The position numbers and the translations under genes are program-made. This document shows, piece after piece, positions 1 through 9,294 of a stretch of 64,000 nt of DNA. Where the stretch lies: the NCBI RefSeq assembly GCF_002995795.1, contig NZ_PVXN01000065.1:79422-143421 (forward strand), given 5' to 3'. The notes under the pieces are model-generated. The model was not told the origin of the DNA. It saw only the letters and a program-made list of their open reading frames with translations, and made no database searches. Position 1 is the stretch's first letter. Each line of letters starts with the position of its first letter. This DNA is from Clostridium thermopalmarium DSM 5974 (lineage in GTDB: Bacteria > Bacillota > Clostridia > Clostridiales > Clostridiaceae).

Positions 1-27
1 GCCTTTTGTAGTTGATTGCTTTTTCAT
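1..27 (-). CDS. 5' end of a gene cut by the window edge
   Basis: A start codon (27-25, minus strand) lies seven bases after a GGGAG ribosome-binding site. Nine codons are visible, reading MKKQSTTKG, before the window ends. It begins 12 bases beyond the stop of the pseudouridine synthase gene and is therefore probably co-transcribed with it. The N-terminus resembles MurJ/SpoVB-type polysaccharide flippases of clostridia as I remember them, but nine residues cannot establish this. Confidence 0.45.
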
Positions 28-39
28 ACTAAAACTCCC

Positions 40-1002
40 TTAAAATTTTAATACGTCATTTTTAATCTTTTTAAATATTGGAGGAAGTGTTTCTGTTATT
101 GTTTTATTTTCCATGTACGAAAGTTCTTCTGGACAATCTCTAAATATTAGTTTATAAGCATATAAAAATTGAAAACTTAAGCCATATTTATTATGAAAAA
201 AACTGTTTAATTTTCTATCCCCATACTTATCATCCCCGACTATTGGATTTCCTAGGTATGCAAGATGAGCCCTGAGCTGATGGCTTCTCCCTGTAATAAG
301 CTCTATTTCTAATAGAGAGTAACTTCCTACTGTATCCATAACCTTAACTTCCATAGATATTTTTTTGCTATTAGGCTTTTTATCCTTGAATATTTGAGAT
401 ATATTATTTATCTCATCCTTTAATATATATGCTTCATACATACCTTCTTTTATCTTCCCTTTTACAAGAGTAGTATAATATTTTTTTATCTTTCTTTCTC
501 TTATCATCTCATTTAGTGACTTTAAGCTCTGAAAGTTCTTTCCATATATAACAATTCCCGAAGTATTTCTATCTAACCTATTGCATGGTGCCGGAGTAAA
601 AGTAACTTCACTTTCAGGGTTATAATCACCCTTTTCATACAAATAAGAAAGTGCATAATCTGTTAAAGTAGGTTCACCATTTTTTCTATCAGAGTGAACT
701 AAAATTCCAGGCCACTTTTCTAAAATTAATATATTTTCATCTTCATATGTAACTTTCATGGAGCTAAAGTCTACTTGTTGAAACTCTTTAGGCTTTTTCG
801 CTTTATTTGACTCTAAATACCTGACTTCTACTATGTCTCCTTCTTGCAGATAGTAATTTTGCTTTACTTTTTTTTCATTAACTCTTATATCTCCCTTTCT
901 AAACGCTTTAAATATAGCTCCTAAAGGTACATCTTTAAGCCACTTTCTGCAAAACTTATCTACTCTTTGTCCTGACTCATTTGCTCCAATTTCAATTCTC
1001 AT
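40..1002 (-). CDS. RluD/RluC-family 23S rRNA pseudouridine synthase
   Basis: This 320-residue protein should convert uridine to pseudouridine in structured RNA, most likely 23S rRNA. Residues 12-60 form an S4 RNA-binding domain. The catalytic motif reads NRLDRNTSG near residue 141, with Asp144 as the expected nucleophile; the usual first residue is His, so Asn is a mild variant. The motif GRSHQLRAHL near residue 240 and GNPIVGDDKYG after it are typical of the RluA superfamily. The start follows GGAGG by six bases. RluA, RluC and RluD paralogues cannot be separated from sequence inspection, so the target uridine is unknown. A partial gene begins 12 bases downstream on the same strand. Confidence 0.9.
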   Translation of the reverse strand: MRIEIGANESGQRVDKFCRKWLKDVPLGAIFKAFRKGDIRVNEKKVKQNYYLQEGDIVEVRYLESNKAKKPKEFQQVDFSSMKVTYEDENILILEKWPGILVHSDRKNGEPTLTDYALSYLYEKGDYNPESEVTFTPAPCNRLDRNTSGIVIYGKNFQSLKSLNEMIRERKIKKYYTTLVKGKIKEGMYEAYILKDEINNISQIFKDKKPNSKKISMEVKVMDTVGSYSLLEIELITGRSHQLRAHLAYLGNPIVGDDKYGDRKLNSFFHNKYGLSFQFLYAYKLIFRDCPEELSYMENKTITETLPPIFKKIKNDVLKF

Positions 1003-1104
1003 TTTATACCTCCGTATAATATTGCATCATATTATTTTATTTTCAACACTTTTCGACACAACATAAAAAATTATATATCATCAAATATAAGTTTACAACC
1101 AAAA

Positions 1105-2283
1105 TTACTTCTTTTTTTCATTCAAGTATCTTAATGCAGTTTGACAGTGTATTGCTACTCCAACTTTTATACATTCTTCATCCACATCAAATAAATTGCT
1201 GTGAAGAGGATGTACTATACCTCTTTCTTCATTTCTTATTCCCAAATAATAAAATGCTGATGGTCTCTCCATGGAAAAATAAGCAAAGCTTTCAACACCC
1301 ATAACAGGTTTTTGAAGCATAATAACATTTTCCCTAGTAATAACATCCTCTGCTGCAGCTTTAAGAACATCTACTACAGAATCTTCATTATAAAGGCAAG
1401 GATAGCTTTCCTCTATTTCTACCTCGCATCTTCCTCTCATAGCCTTTGTTATTCCTTCAACTACCTCTATCATTCTCTTTTTCACATATGCTCTGTGTTC
1501 TGTGGTCATGGTTCTTATTATTCCAGATATCTCAACCTCATCTGGTATTATATTTTGAGCTGTCCCACCATGAATAGAACCTATGGTTATAACAGCGGAA
1601 TCTGTCGGAGGGATTTCTCTGCTTACTATATCTTGAAGCGCAGTGATCACATTAGCACTTATTACTATAGGATCAACTGTACTGTGAGGATAGGCTCCGT
1701 GTCCTCCCTTTCCCATTATTCTAATTTTAAAAGGATTAGATGCTGCATTTACCACATCTCTTTTTATTCCTATTTTACCCACTTCTATATTAGGTTCTAC
1801 GTGAAGTCCTATTATAGCATCTACTTTAGGATTTTCTAATATTCCTTCTTTAATCATGTGTATAGCTCCACCTGTAGTTTCTTCTGCTGGTTCAAAAATA
1901 AGTTTCACGTTTCCATTAAGCTTATTTCTCATTTTATTTAAAATTTTACCTGCCCCTAAAAGTATTGTTGTATGAACATCATGACCACAGGCGTGCATTT
2001 TTCCCTCTACCTTAGAAGAATAAACGCAGCTCTTTTTATCTTCCATAGGGAGAGCATCCATGTCTGCCCTTATGCCTATAGTTTTCTCTCCATTTCCTCT
2101 TATAATACCACAAATTCCGTTTTTTGAAGTTTCAATGTACTCTATACCCTCTTTTTCTAAAAATTCTTTTACTTTGCTTACAGTTCTATTTAAATCAAAA
2201 TCTGTTTCTGGGTTTTGATGAAAGTCTCTTCTTATACTTACTAACTCTTCGCTTATTTCTTTAGCCTCTTTTAAAAAATCCAT
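1105..2283 (-). CDS. M20D family amidohydrolase (hippurate hydrolase/N-acyl amino acid deacylase type)
   Basis: This 392-residue cytosolic metallohydrolase probably removes an acyl group from an N-acylated amino acid or a related amide. The metal-site motifs of the family are present: HACGHDVH near residue 99, PAEETTGG near 132, GLHVEP near 159 and a late HPLHS histidine. The dimerisation-domain motif GKGGHGAYPHS is also intact. The usual late GxEDF motif reads GVESF, a substitution next to but not at a metal ligand. The gene begins 15 bases after the FtsA-like gene on the same strand, so the two are probably co-transcribed. A second M20D paralogue lies at 16406-17566. Substrate cannot be predicted. 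Confidence 0.88.
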   Translation of the reverse strand: MDFLKEAKEISEELVSIRRDFHQNPETDFDLNRTVSKVKEFLEKEGIEYIETSKNGICGIIRGNGEKTIGIRADMDALPMEDKKSCVYSSKVEGKMHACGHDVHTTILLGAGKILNKMRNKLNGNVKLIFEPAEETTGGAIHMIKEGILENPKVDAIIGLHVEPNIEVGKIGIKRDVVNAASNPFKIRIMGKGGHGAYPHSTVDPIVISANVITALQDIVSREIPPTDSAVITIGSIHGGTAQNIIPDEVEISGIIRTMTTEHRAYVKKRMIEVVEGITKAMRGRCEVEIEESYPCLYNEDSVVDVLKAAAEDVITRENVIMLQKPVMGVESFAYFSMERPSAFYYLGIRNEERGIVHPLHSNLFDVDEECIKVGVAIHCQTALRYLNEKKK

Positions 2284-2298
2284 ATACCTATATCTCCC

Positions 2299-4287
2299 TT
2301 AGTCTTTTTCCCAAAATATTTTTATAATATCTCCATTTTTAAGTTCGTCATAGTATCCAGCTTTATTATCATTTAATGTGAGCATTAAATTTCCTTTAGG
2401 CCTACTTAGATCAAATTCTATATGATTAAACACATCTACAAATGCATACTTTTCTTTTCCACTTAACACTACTAGTTTATCATTGACGTAAACTCGAATT
2501 TCTTGACTTTTAGGAGAATTATTTGTAACTTTCTTCTCCTCTTCATCTAGTTTTGCATATATACGATCTCCCTCTTTAATTATATATGATCTATCTATCT
2601 TCTCATCTTCTAAATAGTAAATATAATTATTATATTCCATATGATAATACTTTATGTAATCCTCTAAAGTTTTAGGGAGGATAATCTGAACTATATCGCC
2701 TTCATTAATGTTATCCTCAAGATTCCCTCTATTTCCATTTATAAATACTACTGGTTCTATATTTTGAATAATATCATTCAGGTAAAAGCTTATAGAATTT
2801 ATACTTTTAATATATTCTAAAACTTTAGGAGAAGCGTCCTTGCCATTCTTCGCAAAAATAACTTCTATATTATCTCCTTCTTTTACTTCTGTATCTATGC
2901 TTGCATTTTTTCCATTCACTAAAATCTCTGCTCCTTGCCCTAATGAACCAAAAGCAACTCTTTTAATTCCATTTAGAGTAAATCTTATATTTTTACCATT
3001 CTTCCCTATCAACATCTTATGACTTATTCCAGCCTGCAGCATTACATCCATAACAGTATGCTTATGTGAGTTAAATAGACTTATTACTTCATTATTTAAA
3101 GTAACATTAATAAAATCGTTTCCTGATTTCTTTATTGCGTTCAGCGCAATCCCAAGCACAGTTACACCAGCACTTCCTAAAGCTTCGTCATATCCTATAC
3201 ACTCTTCAACAGCATCTCTTCCTTTAATTGCAACCCTTTGAATTGGTAAGTTCAACTTTTTGGCTAGAGCTTCTTTTAAATATGGAGTATGTGCCCCTCC
3301 TCCAACTAAAAATACCACACTCGTAGCTTTTCCACCATTTAAATCAATGATTTTTTTTGATATCTCATCAGTTATCTTATCTACTACTGGTTCTATAATT
3401 TTAATTACATCTTCTGGAGATGCTTCTCCTTCAAGTCCTAAAACATCTACGTACTTTGAAGCTTTGCCATTGGCTGCATCTCTTTTTATGACTTCTCCAG
3501 TATTAAAATCTACTAAATAATTTTGTACTATGGCTTCAGTTACCTCATCTCCAGCCATAGGCACCATTTCATAAGCACTTATGCTGTTATTGCTGCTTAT
3601 AGCAATATCAGAGGTTCCAGCTCCCACATCCACTAGAGCAATATTTAGAAGCCTTAGTTTCTGTGGAACTGCTGCCTCCATAGCAGCTATAGGCTCTAGA
3701 GTCAAACTCATCACGTTTAACCCTACTTTATCCATAACAGTATAAAGACTATCTATTACTGATTTAGGGAGAAAAGTAGCTATAACTTCTACAGAAATCC
3801 TCTCTCCTTTTTGAGAAAGAAGGTTTGAAATTAAATATCCATTTAAATAATAGTTTTTTACACTGTATCCAACACAATATAGTTTTCCTTCAGTTTCCTC
3901 ATTTATTTTCTCTTCCGCCCTTTTTACTGCTGTAAGCTCCAAACTCCTTATCACTTCTCTATCTATTTCTTTATCATCATCTATCTCAATTTCTACTTTT
4001 GTATCTGTAGTTCTTAAGAATCTGCCTGCTGCTGCAATAGCTGCTTCTTTAAGATTAATATTTATTTCATCTTCAATAGCCTTTTTCACAGCCTTCACTG
4101 AATTTGCAACTAAATTTATATCATGAATCTGTCCATCTATCATAGCTCTTTCTTCATGTTCTATATATTTTTCACATATTACATTAAACTTTTTGTCTTT
4201 AACCACACCAACAGTTCCTATAATAGAACGAGTTCCAATATCCAAGGCAAATATTATATCCTTAGGATTTATGTTTAAAACGCTCAT
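2299..4287 (-). CDS. FtsA-like actin-fold ATPase with long C-terminal extension
   Basis: This 662-residue protein has an actin/Hsp70-type nucleotide-binding fold. Visible motifs are phosphate 1 ALDIGTRSI (about residues 15-23), phosphate 2 VDVGAGTSDIAI (about 220-231) and adenosine VGGGAHTPYL (about 331-340). FtsA itself is about 420 residues, so the last 260 residues are additional. They look like several repeated units ending in patterns such as VKEGDNIEVIF, INEGDIVQIIL, IKEGDRIYAKL and LKNGDIIKIFW, which suggests tandem small beta-rich domains. No FtsZ gene is adjacent. The start follows GAGGGAG by nine bases. Long FtsA-like paralogues are known in clostridia. Whether this one acts in division, in pilus-type assembly or elsewhere cannot be told. 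Confidence 0.75.
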   Translation of the reverse strand: MSVLNINPKDIIFALDIGTRSIIGTVGVVKDKKFNVICEKYIEHEERAMIDGQIHDINLVANSVKAVKKAIEDEININLKEAAIAAAGRFLRTTDTKVEIEIDDDKEIDREVIRSLELTAVKRAEEKINEETEGKLYCVGYSVKNYYLNGYLISNLLSQKGERISVEVIATFLPKSVIDSLYTVMDKVGLNVMSLTLEPIAAMEAAVPQKLRLLNIALVDVGAGTSDIAISSNNSISAYEMVPMAGDEVTEAIVQNYLVDFNTGEVIKRDAANGKASKYVDVLGLEGEASPEDVIKIIEPVVDKITDEISKKIIDLNGGKATSVVFLVGGGAHTPYLKEALAKKLNLPIQRVAIKGRDAVEECIGYDEALGSAGVTVLGIALNAIKKSGNDFINVTLNNEVISLFNSHKHTVMDVMLQAGISHKMLIGKNGKNIRFTLNGIKRVAFGSLGQGAEILVNGKNASIDTEVKEGDNIEVIFAKNGKDASPKVLEYIKSINSISFYLNDIIQNIEPVVFINGNRGNLEDNINEGDIVQIILPKTLEDYIKYYHMEYNNYIYYLEDEKIDRSYIIKEGDRIYAKLDEEEKKVTNNSPKSQEIRVYVNDKLVVLSGKEKYAFVDVFNHIEFDLSRPKGNLMLTLNDNKAGYYDELKNGDIIKIFWEKD

Positions 4288-4316
4288 ATATTATATCTCC
4301 CTCTTTTGAAAGCAAT

Positions 4317-4347
4317 GTAAAAGCTCATATTCTAAGAATATGAGCTT
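4317..4347 (-). terminator. intrinsic terminator after the 100-residue hypothetical gene
   Basis: Perfect 13-bp arms (4321-4333 and 4335-4347) form a stem-loop. On the minus strand a short TTTT run follows. It lies between the small hypothetical gene and the FtsA-like gene. The T-tract is short, so it may be leaky. Confidence 0.55.
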
Positions 4348-4408
4348 AATAAAATTATATATTATACTGTTGTTTTATTCAATAAACATACTGCCAACTT
4401 TTACATTA

Positions 4409-4711
4409 TTAATCTACCAATTTTAAAATATCAGAGTTTTCTATTACGTAAGGAAGATTTTTTACTATGTCATATATATACATAGCTTTTCTTTCTTTAG
4501 CTGCATCATCTTTAGATACTTCTTTATTACATAGCATTTTACACCAAAAATCTACGAAATCTTCCCTATTTATAAATTCCATACCATTTTCTTCTCTTAC
4601 AACAAACCCACCATTGTATCTTTCAACTATGTTTAGGTTTTCTAGCTCATTTTCTAATATTACAACTTGAGCATCTTCCCACATTTTTTTAAAAGGAACC
4701 ACTTTTTTCAC
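4409..4711 (-). CDS. small hypothetical protein, about 97-100 residues
   Basis: A small acidic soluble protein with no motif I recognise and no signal peptide or membrane segment. It contains two cysteines in the segment WCKMLCNK (about residues 57-64). The first possible start, GTG at 4711, sits almost on top of the GGAGA site. GTG at 4702 has more normal spacing (about ten bases) and may be the true start. The gene stands alone between the helicase and the FtsA-like gene and is followed by a hairpin terminator. It is probably real because the frame is bounded by a ribosome-binding site and a terminator, but no function is offered. Confidence 0.6.
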   Translation of the reverse strand: MKKVVPFKKMWEDAQVVILENELENLNIVERYNGGFVVREENGMEFINREDFVDFWCKMLCNKEVSKDDAAKERKAMYIYDIVKNLPYVIENSDILKLVD

Positions 4712-4861
4712 TCTCCATTTAAATTATTATAGTCTTATTTAAATACTATACTTACAATAATAGTTTAGCATATTCATTATAAATACGTCAACACTTTTAC
4801 CTTTGCAAACTATATTATTCTATATTGCATAGAATAATATGATATACTATACTATAATATA

Positions 4862-7051
4862 CTATATCATTTTCTTTATTAATCCATTATTATATAAAGT
4901 TAAAGCATCAAAACTTCTATTTATACCATTTTCAAATTTTATCTCTATTATCTTGTCATCAATGTATATTATTTCTCCCTTTCCAAAGGTTTTATGAATT
5001 ACATGTTCTCCCTTATCATAGTCATTTCTCATTAGCATATTAATTTTACATTCCTCAAGAAATCTAGATGGCTTTTTACTTTTTCCTCTTATATCATTTG
5101 ATATAGAAAGCCAAAGATTATCTATGCTCCTAGTAATGCCTACGTAAAAAAGTCTTCTTTCTTCTTCCAAATTAGTATCTACACTGCTTATATGAGGTAT
5201 ATTATCTTCATTACAGTTTATTATAAACACATTTTTAAACTCCATTCCCTTGACCCCGTGGATAGTGCTTAAAACAACTCCTTTTTTATCCTCTCTTTTT
5301 TTGCTTCTGCGAATTTGTTCTTCTACTTCACTTACATGAGCTAAAAAACTAATTATTGTAGCATATTCTTTTGATGACTCTATGAATTCTTCTACTATAT
5401 CTTCAAGCTCTGAAATATCCAATTTATATTTTGATGCATATTCTCTTAAATACTCATAATATCTCAAATCCTTTAGTACAAAATTTATAGCTCCTGCAAG
5501 AGACATTTTGTTAAGGTTTTGTATATCTCTTTTCAATTTATATATAACTTTCATCTGAAAAGGAGGAATACTTTCAATTTCTTTTAACACTTCAAAACAG
5601 TCTTCACCAATGCAGTTTTTTCTTAGCTTTTCTAGATTTACTTTGCTTATATATCTAAAAGGTTTATTTATTATCCTAAAAAAGCTTTCTTTATCTTTTT
5701 TGTCTATACTAAGTTTAAGATAAGCTATTATATCCTTACATATAAAGTGCTCGAAAAAATTATATTCTTTATCTAGAAGATAAAAAGGGATTTTCTTTCT
5801 GATAAAAGCATCTATAAAACTTCTGCTTTCTATATTGGTTCTATAAATAACAGCATTATCCTCATATTCATATTTTCCTAAAGATACTAGTTTTATAATA
5901 TTAAGTGCTATATCTTCAGCTTGATTTCCTTCTCTTGGATAATTTAATACTTTTATTTTAGGTTCGCTGTTTTTATAAGCATACATACTTTTTTCATTTC
6001 TCATCCTGTTATTGCTTATCAAATTATTGGCTATATTTACGACGCTTTTAGGACATCTATAATTTGTTGATAAAAATATTTTTTTACCTTCTTCGAAGTC
6101 ATGATGAAAATTCACCATACATTCTGGTTTAGAACCCCTAAAACCATATATGCACTGATCTTCATCTCCAACAACGAAAATGGAGTTTTCTTTATTTAAA
6201 AGCTTTAATATGTCTATCTGCGTACTGTCACAGTCTTGAAATTCATCTACCAGTATATATTCAAAAAGCCTTCTATACCCTTTTAACACTTCCCTTTCTC
6301 TCAAAAACAACTCCTTGCACTTTATTTGTAAATCATCAAAGTCTAGCAAATTGTTTTTCTCTTTATATTCCTCATAAGTTTTATAGCACTCAAAAAAAAT
6401 ATCTTTATCTATATTAGGAGAAAAATCCTGATCTGATATATTACTTGTCTTATAAAAAGATATGGTATTAATTATTTCTTTAATTTTCTCTTCGCTTATC
6501 TCGTCTAAATAAGAACTTAATACATTTTTCACTATTCTATAAGCTGTATACGATTCTATTATATTTATCTGTTTATACCTCCTACTTAATATTTTATAGA
6601 ATAGTCCATGAAATGTACCAAAAAAAGGAGCCTTGTTTGAACCATTTATACTTAAATATCTCTTTTTCATGCTCATAGCTGCTGCCCTTGTAAAAGTTAT
6701 TACAATTATGTTATCAGGATTTACTCCCTTTCCTCCTAGCAAATATTTTATTCTTTCCTCTTCAATATTATTACTATTATTACCATTTAAGCATTTTTTT
6801 AATATATTTATATCATTCTCAACTATATGCTCAGGATAATATTTAGATTTATATATTGGTCCAAATGTAACTAAATAATCTATCCTTCTGATTAGAGTAG
6901 TGGTCTTTCCTGCCCCTGGACACGCTATTACAGCCAAATTTCTATCATTACTCAAAACCGCACTCCTTTGCTGTGTATTTAGTTCTTTATATCTATTTTC
7001 AATTATCTTATCCCTTAACTCATAAAACTCCTTAATTATTTTTTCTTTCAT
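4862..7051 (-). CDS. UvrD/PcrA-type superfamily 1 DNA helicase
   Basis: This 729-residue protein should be an ATP-dependent 3'-5' DNA helicase acting in repair or in clearing the DNA. Superfamily 1 motifs are visible in order: Walker A ACPGAGKTT (about residues 43-51), VITFTRAAA (motif Ia), VDEFQDCD (motif II, about 269), GDEDQCIYGFRGS (motif III, about 296), STNYRCP (motif IV), STIHGVKGMEF (motif V, about 603) and YVGITRS (motif VI). The C-terminus has a short Tudor-like segment (GKGEIIYIDDKIIEIKF), as in PcrA. The length is close to PcrA/UvrD. It is transcribed alone, divergently from pncB. It may be a second UvrD paralogue rather than the main PcrA. Confidence 0.88.
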   Translation of the reverse strand: MKEKIIKEFYELRDKIIENRYKELNTQQRSAVLSNDRNLAVIACPGAGKTTTLIRRIDYLVTFGPIYKSKYYPEHIVENDINILKKCLNGNNSNNIEEERIKYLLGGKGVNPDNIIVITFTRAAAMSMKKRYLSINGSNKAPFFGTFHGLFYKILSRRYKQINIIESYTAYRIVKNVLSSYLDEISEEKIKEIINTISFYKTSNISDQDFSPNIDKDIFFECYKTYEEYKEKNNLLDFDDLQIKCKELFLREREVLKGYRRLFEYILVDEFQDCDSTQIDILKLLNKENSIFVVGDEDQCIYGFRGSKPECMVNFHHDFEEGKKIFLSTNYRCPKSVVNIANNLISNNRMRNEKSMYAYKNSEPKIKVLNYPREGNQAEDIALNIIKLVSLGKYEYEDNAVIYRTNIESRSFIDAFIRKKIPFYLLDKEYNFFEHFICKDIIAYLKLSIDKKDKESFFRIINKPFRYISKVNLEKLRKNCIGEDCFEVLKEIESIPPFQMKVIYKLKRDIQNLNKMSLAGAINFVLKDLRYYEYLREYASKYKLDISELEDIVEEFIESSKEYATIISFLAHVSEVEEQIRRSKKREDKKGVVLSTIHGVKGMEFKNVFIINCNEDNIPHISSVDTNLEEERRLFYVGITRSIDNLWLSISNDIRGKSKKPSRFLEECKINMLMRNDYDKGEHVIHKTFGKGEIIYIDDKIIEIKFENGINRSFDALTLYNNGLIKKMI

Positions 7052-7132
7052 GCCTACACCCGCCCATATACTATTTTGTAAATAAAATTATATATCATTA
7101 TAGACCGTTTTTTAAATTTTAATCAGAATATA

Positions 7133-7151
7133 ACTATTTTACGACGTAAAA
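7133..7151. promoter_or_regulatory. 19-bp perfect palindrome
   Basis: The sequence TATTTTACG-A-CGTAAAATA is a perfect palindrome with a one-base centre. It lies 82 bases upstream of the helicase start and about 290 bases upstream of pncB. The near-zero loop favours a protein-binding site over an RNA hairpin. I do not recognise a regulator that fits it. Confidence 0.4.
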
Positions 7152-7163
7152 TATTTCTAACTG

Positions 7164-7366
7164 CTAAACTTTTCAACTCTCCACTTGCGCCTTACTGACT
7201 TAAATTTTAGAAGAACCTTCTATTGTCTGAGCTAGCAGCGAGCTTAGAAGGTTTATGAGTTTTAAAGTCAGAAATATTAGAGCTTCTTTGCCAAGTGAAT
7301 CTTTCCTAAATGCAAATCCCATGAGTGATGTTGTATAAGAAAATTATGCCGCATTTTTCTTGTATT
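7164..7366 (+). repeat. dispersed intergenic repeat, copy A
   Basis: Copy A shares with copies B, C and D a core beginning near 7282 that includes AAGTGAATCTTTCCTAAATG and then a GTGATGTTGTATAAG segment. Upstream of the core, copy A carries a longer imperfect stem (around AGAACCTTCTA / TAGAAGGTTTA, 7211-7254). Downstream is a degenerate version of the AT-rich hairpin found perfect in copies B and C. It fills most of the helicase-pncB gap and codes for nothing visible. Confidence 0.75.
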
Positions 7367-7371
7367 TTTTC

Positions 7372-7400
7372 TTGATAAACCCTTAAAATAAGTATATCAT
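7372..7400 (+). promoter_or_regulatory. probable pncB promoter
   Basis: A -35 element TTGATA (7372-7377), a 17-base spacer and a -10 element TATCAT (7395-7400) lie about 38 bases before the pncB start. The promoter begins just beyond repeat copy A. Confidence 0.55.
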
Positions 7401-7437
7401 TATATAAAATACACTTTAATAGTTAGAGGGGAAAACG

Positions 7438-8913
7438 ATGGACAACAACAATTTTTTTAATATTAAAAATGGTAGAAATCTTACCATGTTAGTAGATTTT
7501 TATGAGCTAACTATGGCAAATGGCTACTTCGAACATAATGTAGGTGAAAAAATATCATATTTTGATATGTTCTTCAGAAGAGTTCCCGACGGCGGTGGTT
7601 ACTGCATAATGGCAGGAGTTCAACAGCTTATGGACTATCTTTCTAACCTAAAATTTACAGATGAAGACATTGAATATTTAAGAAGCAAAGGAATTTTCTC
7701 TAATAAATTTTTGGAATACCTTAGAAACTTCAAATTTGAATGCGATGTTTGGGCTATTCCAGAAGGTAATCCTGTATTTCCTGGTGAACCTTTAGTGACA
7801 GTTAGGGGCCCTATAATTCAAGCTCAATTTGTAGAAACTATGATTCTACTTACAATAAATCATCAAACTTTAATAGCTACAAAAGCAAATAGAATTTGTA
7901 GGGCTGCTGAAGGAAGACCTGTTATGGAATTTGGTTCTCGTCGTGCTCAAGGATATGATGGCGCTATTTACGGTGCTAGAGCTGCAATCATAGGAGGATG
8001 TAGCGCAACAGCTTGTACTATAGCAGAGCAGATGTTTGAAGTTCCTGCAGCAGGTACTATGGCTCATAGTTGGGTTCAGCTCTTCCCTACAGAATATGAA
8101 GCCTTTAAAGCTTGGGCGGAAACTTCTCCTAGTGATTGTGTTCTTTTAATAGATACATATAATGTTTTAAAATCAGGACTTCCTAATGCTATAAAGGTTT
8201 TTGATGAAGTTTTAAAGCCAATGGGATATAGACCAAAGGGAGTAAGAATTGATAGTGGAGATATTACATACTTAACTAAGCAATGTAGAAAAATCTTAGA
8301 TAGTGCTGGATATCCAGATGTTAATATAATAGTTTCAAATTCTCTAGATGAACACATAATTACAGATGTGCTTGCTCAAGGTGCTAAAATAGATAGCTTT
8401 GGAGTAGGCGAAAGACTCATAACTGCCAGATCAGAACCTGTATTTGGTGGAGTATATAAATTAGTAGCCATAGAAGATAATGGAGAAATAATTCCTAAAA
8501 TAAAGATAAGCGAAAATGCAGAAAAAATTACAAATCCAGGTTTTAAGAAAATATATAGATTATTTGATAAGACCAGCGATAAAGCTATAGCTGATTTAAT
8601 TTGCCTAAGCACAGAAAATATTGATGACAGTAAGCCTATTGAAATATTTAACCCTATTCATACTTGGAAAAAGAAAAAGTTAACCAATTATTATGCTAAA
8701 GAGTTAATGGTTAAAATATTTGAAAAAGGTAAACCTTGTTACAAGAATCCAAGTGTGAAGGAAATCCAAGCTTTTGCAAAACAGGAAACTGAGAAGCTTT
8801 GGGAAGAAGTTTTAAGATTTGAAAATCCTCATTCTTACTATGTAGATCTTTCTAAAAAACTGTGGACTTTAAAACATGAGCTGCTTGATAAATATTCTAA
8901 TTTATATCAATAA
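7438..8913 (+). CDS. pncB: nicotinate phosphoribosyltransferase
   Basis: This 491-residue cytosolic enzyme joins nicotinate to PRPP, forming nicotinate mononucleotide in NAD salvage. Family motifs include MLVDFYELTMANGYF at the N-terminus, MEFGSRRAQGYDGA (about residues 162-175), TMAHSWVQ near 205 with the histidine expected to be phosphorylated in this family, and VRIDSGDI plus VSNSLDE for phosphoribosyl binding. The start ATG follows AGAGGGG by six bases. The gene is monocistronic, with its own promoter and a strong terminator. Its length fits the longer bacterial PncB type. Confidence 0.95.
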   Translation: MDNNNFFNIKNGRNLTMLVDFYELTMANGYFEHNVGEKISYFDMFFRRVPDGGGYCIMAGVQQLMDYLSNLKFTDEDIEYLRSKGIFSNKFLEYLRNFKFECDVWAIPEGNPVFPGEPLVTVRGPIIQAQFVETMILLTINHQTLIATKANRICRAAEGRPVMEFGSRRAQGYDGAIYGARAAIIGGCSATACTIAEQMFEVPAAGTMAHSWVQLFPTEYEAFKAWAETSPSDCVLLIDTYNVLKSGLPNAIKVFDEVLKPMGYRPKGVRIDSGDITYLTKQCRKILDSAGYPDVNIIVSNSLDEHIITDVLAQGAKIDSFGVGERLITARSEPVFGGVYKLVAIEDNGEIIPKIKISENAEKITNPGFKKIYRLFDKTSDKAIADLICLSTENIDDSKPIEIFNPIHTWKKKKLTNYYAKELMVKIFEKGKPCYKNPSVKEIQAFAKQETEKLWEEVLRFENPHSYYVDLSKKLWTLKHELLDKYSNLYQ

Positions 8914-8916
8914 AAG

Positions 8917-8963
8917 CAAATGCAGAGATTATTTTATATATTCTCTGCATTTTATTTTTTTTT
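8917..8963 (+). terminator. intrinsic terminator of pncB
   Basis: Ten-base arms AATGCAGAGA (8919-8928) and TCTCTGCATT (8942-8951) form a stem followed at once by a long T-rich tract. Confidence 0.9.
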
Positions 8964-8986
8964 AAATTATAAAAGATTAAGAAATT

Positions 8987-9211
8987 CTAAAAAATACTTA
9001 AATATTTTTTTTCATGATATAATTCATCTAATATATTAAAACCTTCGTTCCTAAATAAATCATTATATCTCATCTTTTTTTCCAAAAACATTTCTTCATC
9101 GATGCATTTAAAAGGACAAACACCGTTAGTATCCTCATAATTATAAAACGCACATTCCTTAAAACAGTTTACTTTACTCTCATAGGTAGATAAGAACGGA
9201 CATCTAGACAT
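8987..9211 (-). CDS. small cysteine-rich hypothetical protein
   Basis: A 74-residue protein with five cysteines in its first half (CPF, NCFKEC, CPFKC), preceded by a GGGGGG ribosome-binding site nine bases before ATG. The spacing of the cysteines suggests metal or iron-sulfur binding, but no named family is recognised. Cys residues lie at about positions 4, 17, 21, 32 and 36. There is no signal peptide. The gene is convergent with pncB and downstream of the cobalamin-type operon, but too far from it (about 84 bases) to be sure of co-transcription. Confidence 0.65.
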   Translation of the reverse strand: MSRCPFLSTYESKVNCFKECAFYNYEDTNGVCPFKCIDEEMFLEKKMRYNDLFRNEGFNILDELYHEKKYLSIF

Positions 9212-9294
9212 ATATAACGTACCCCCCAGTTTGTTATTTAAGTAACTATATTATAAACCATAATTTGTAAAATTTGAATAGGTTTTCATACTTT

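Larger units (their letters stand above)
7052..7437. other. 386-bp divergent intergenic region
   Basis: This gene-free stretch lies between the helicase (minus) and pncB (plus). It contains a 19-bp palindrome (7133-7151), copy A of the dispersed repeat (7164-7366) and a probable pncB promoter (7372-7400). No further open frame is convincing. Confidence 0.8.

Noticed and set aside
1312..1839. A 175-codon plus-strand open frame
   Set aside because: It lies entirely inside the M20D gene on the other strand, lacks a ribosome-binding site and has a low-complexity Ser/Tyr/Ile-rich product typical of antisense reading of AT-rich coding DNA.
4409..4711. The small gene as an antitoxin or phage protein
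   Set aside because: No toxin partner, helix-turn-helix motif or mobile-element sign is visible, so no function was assigned.
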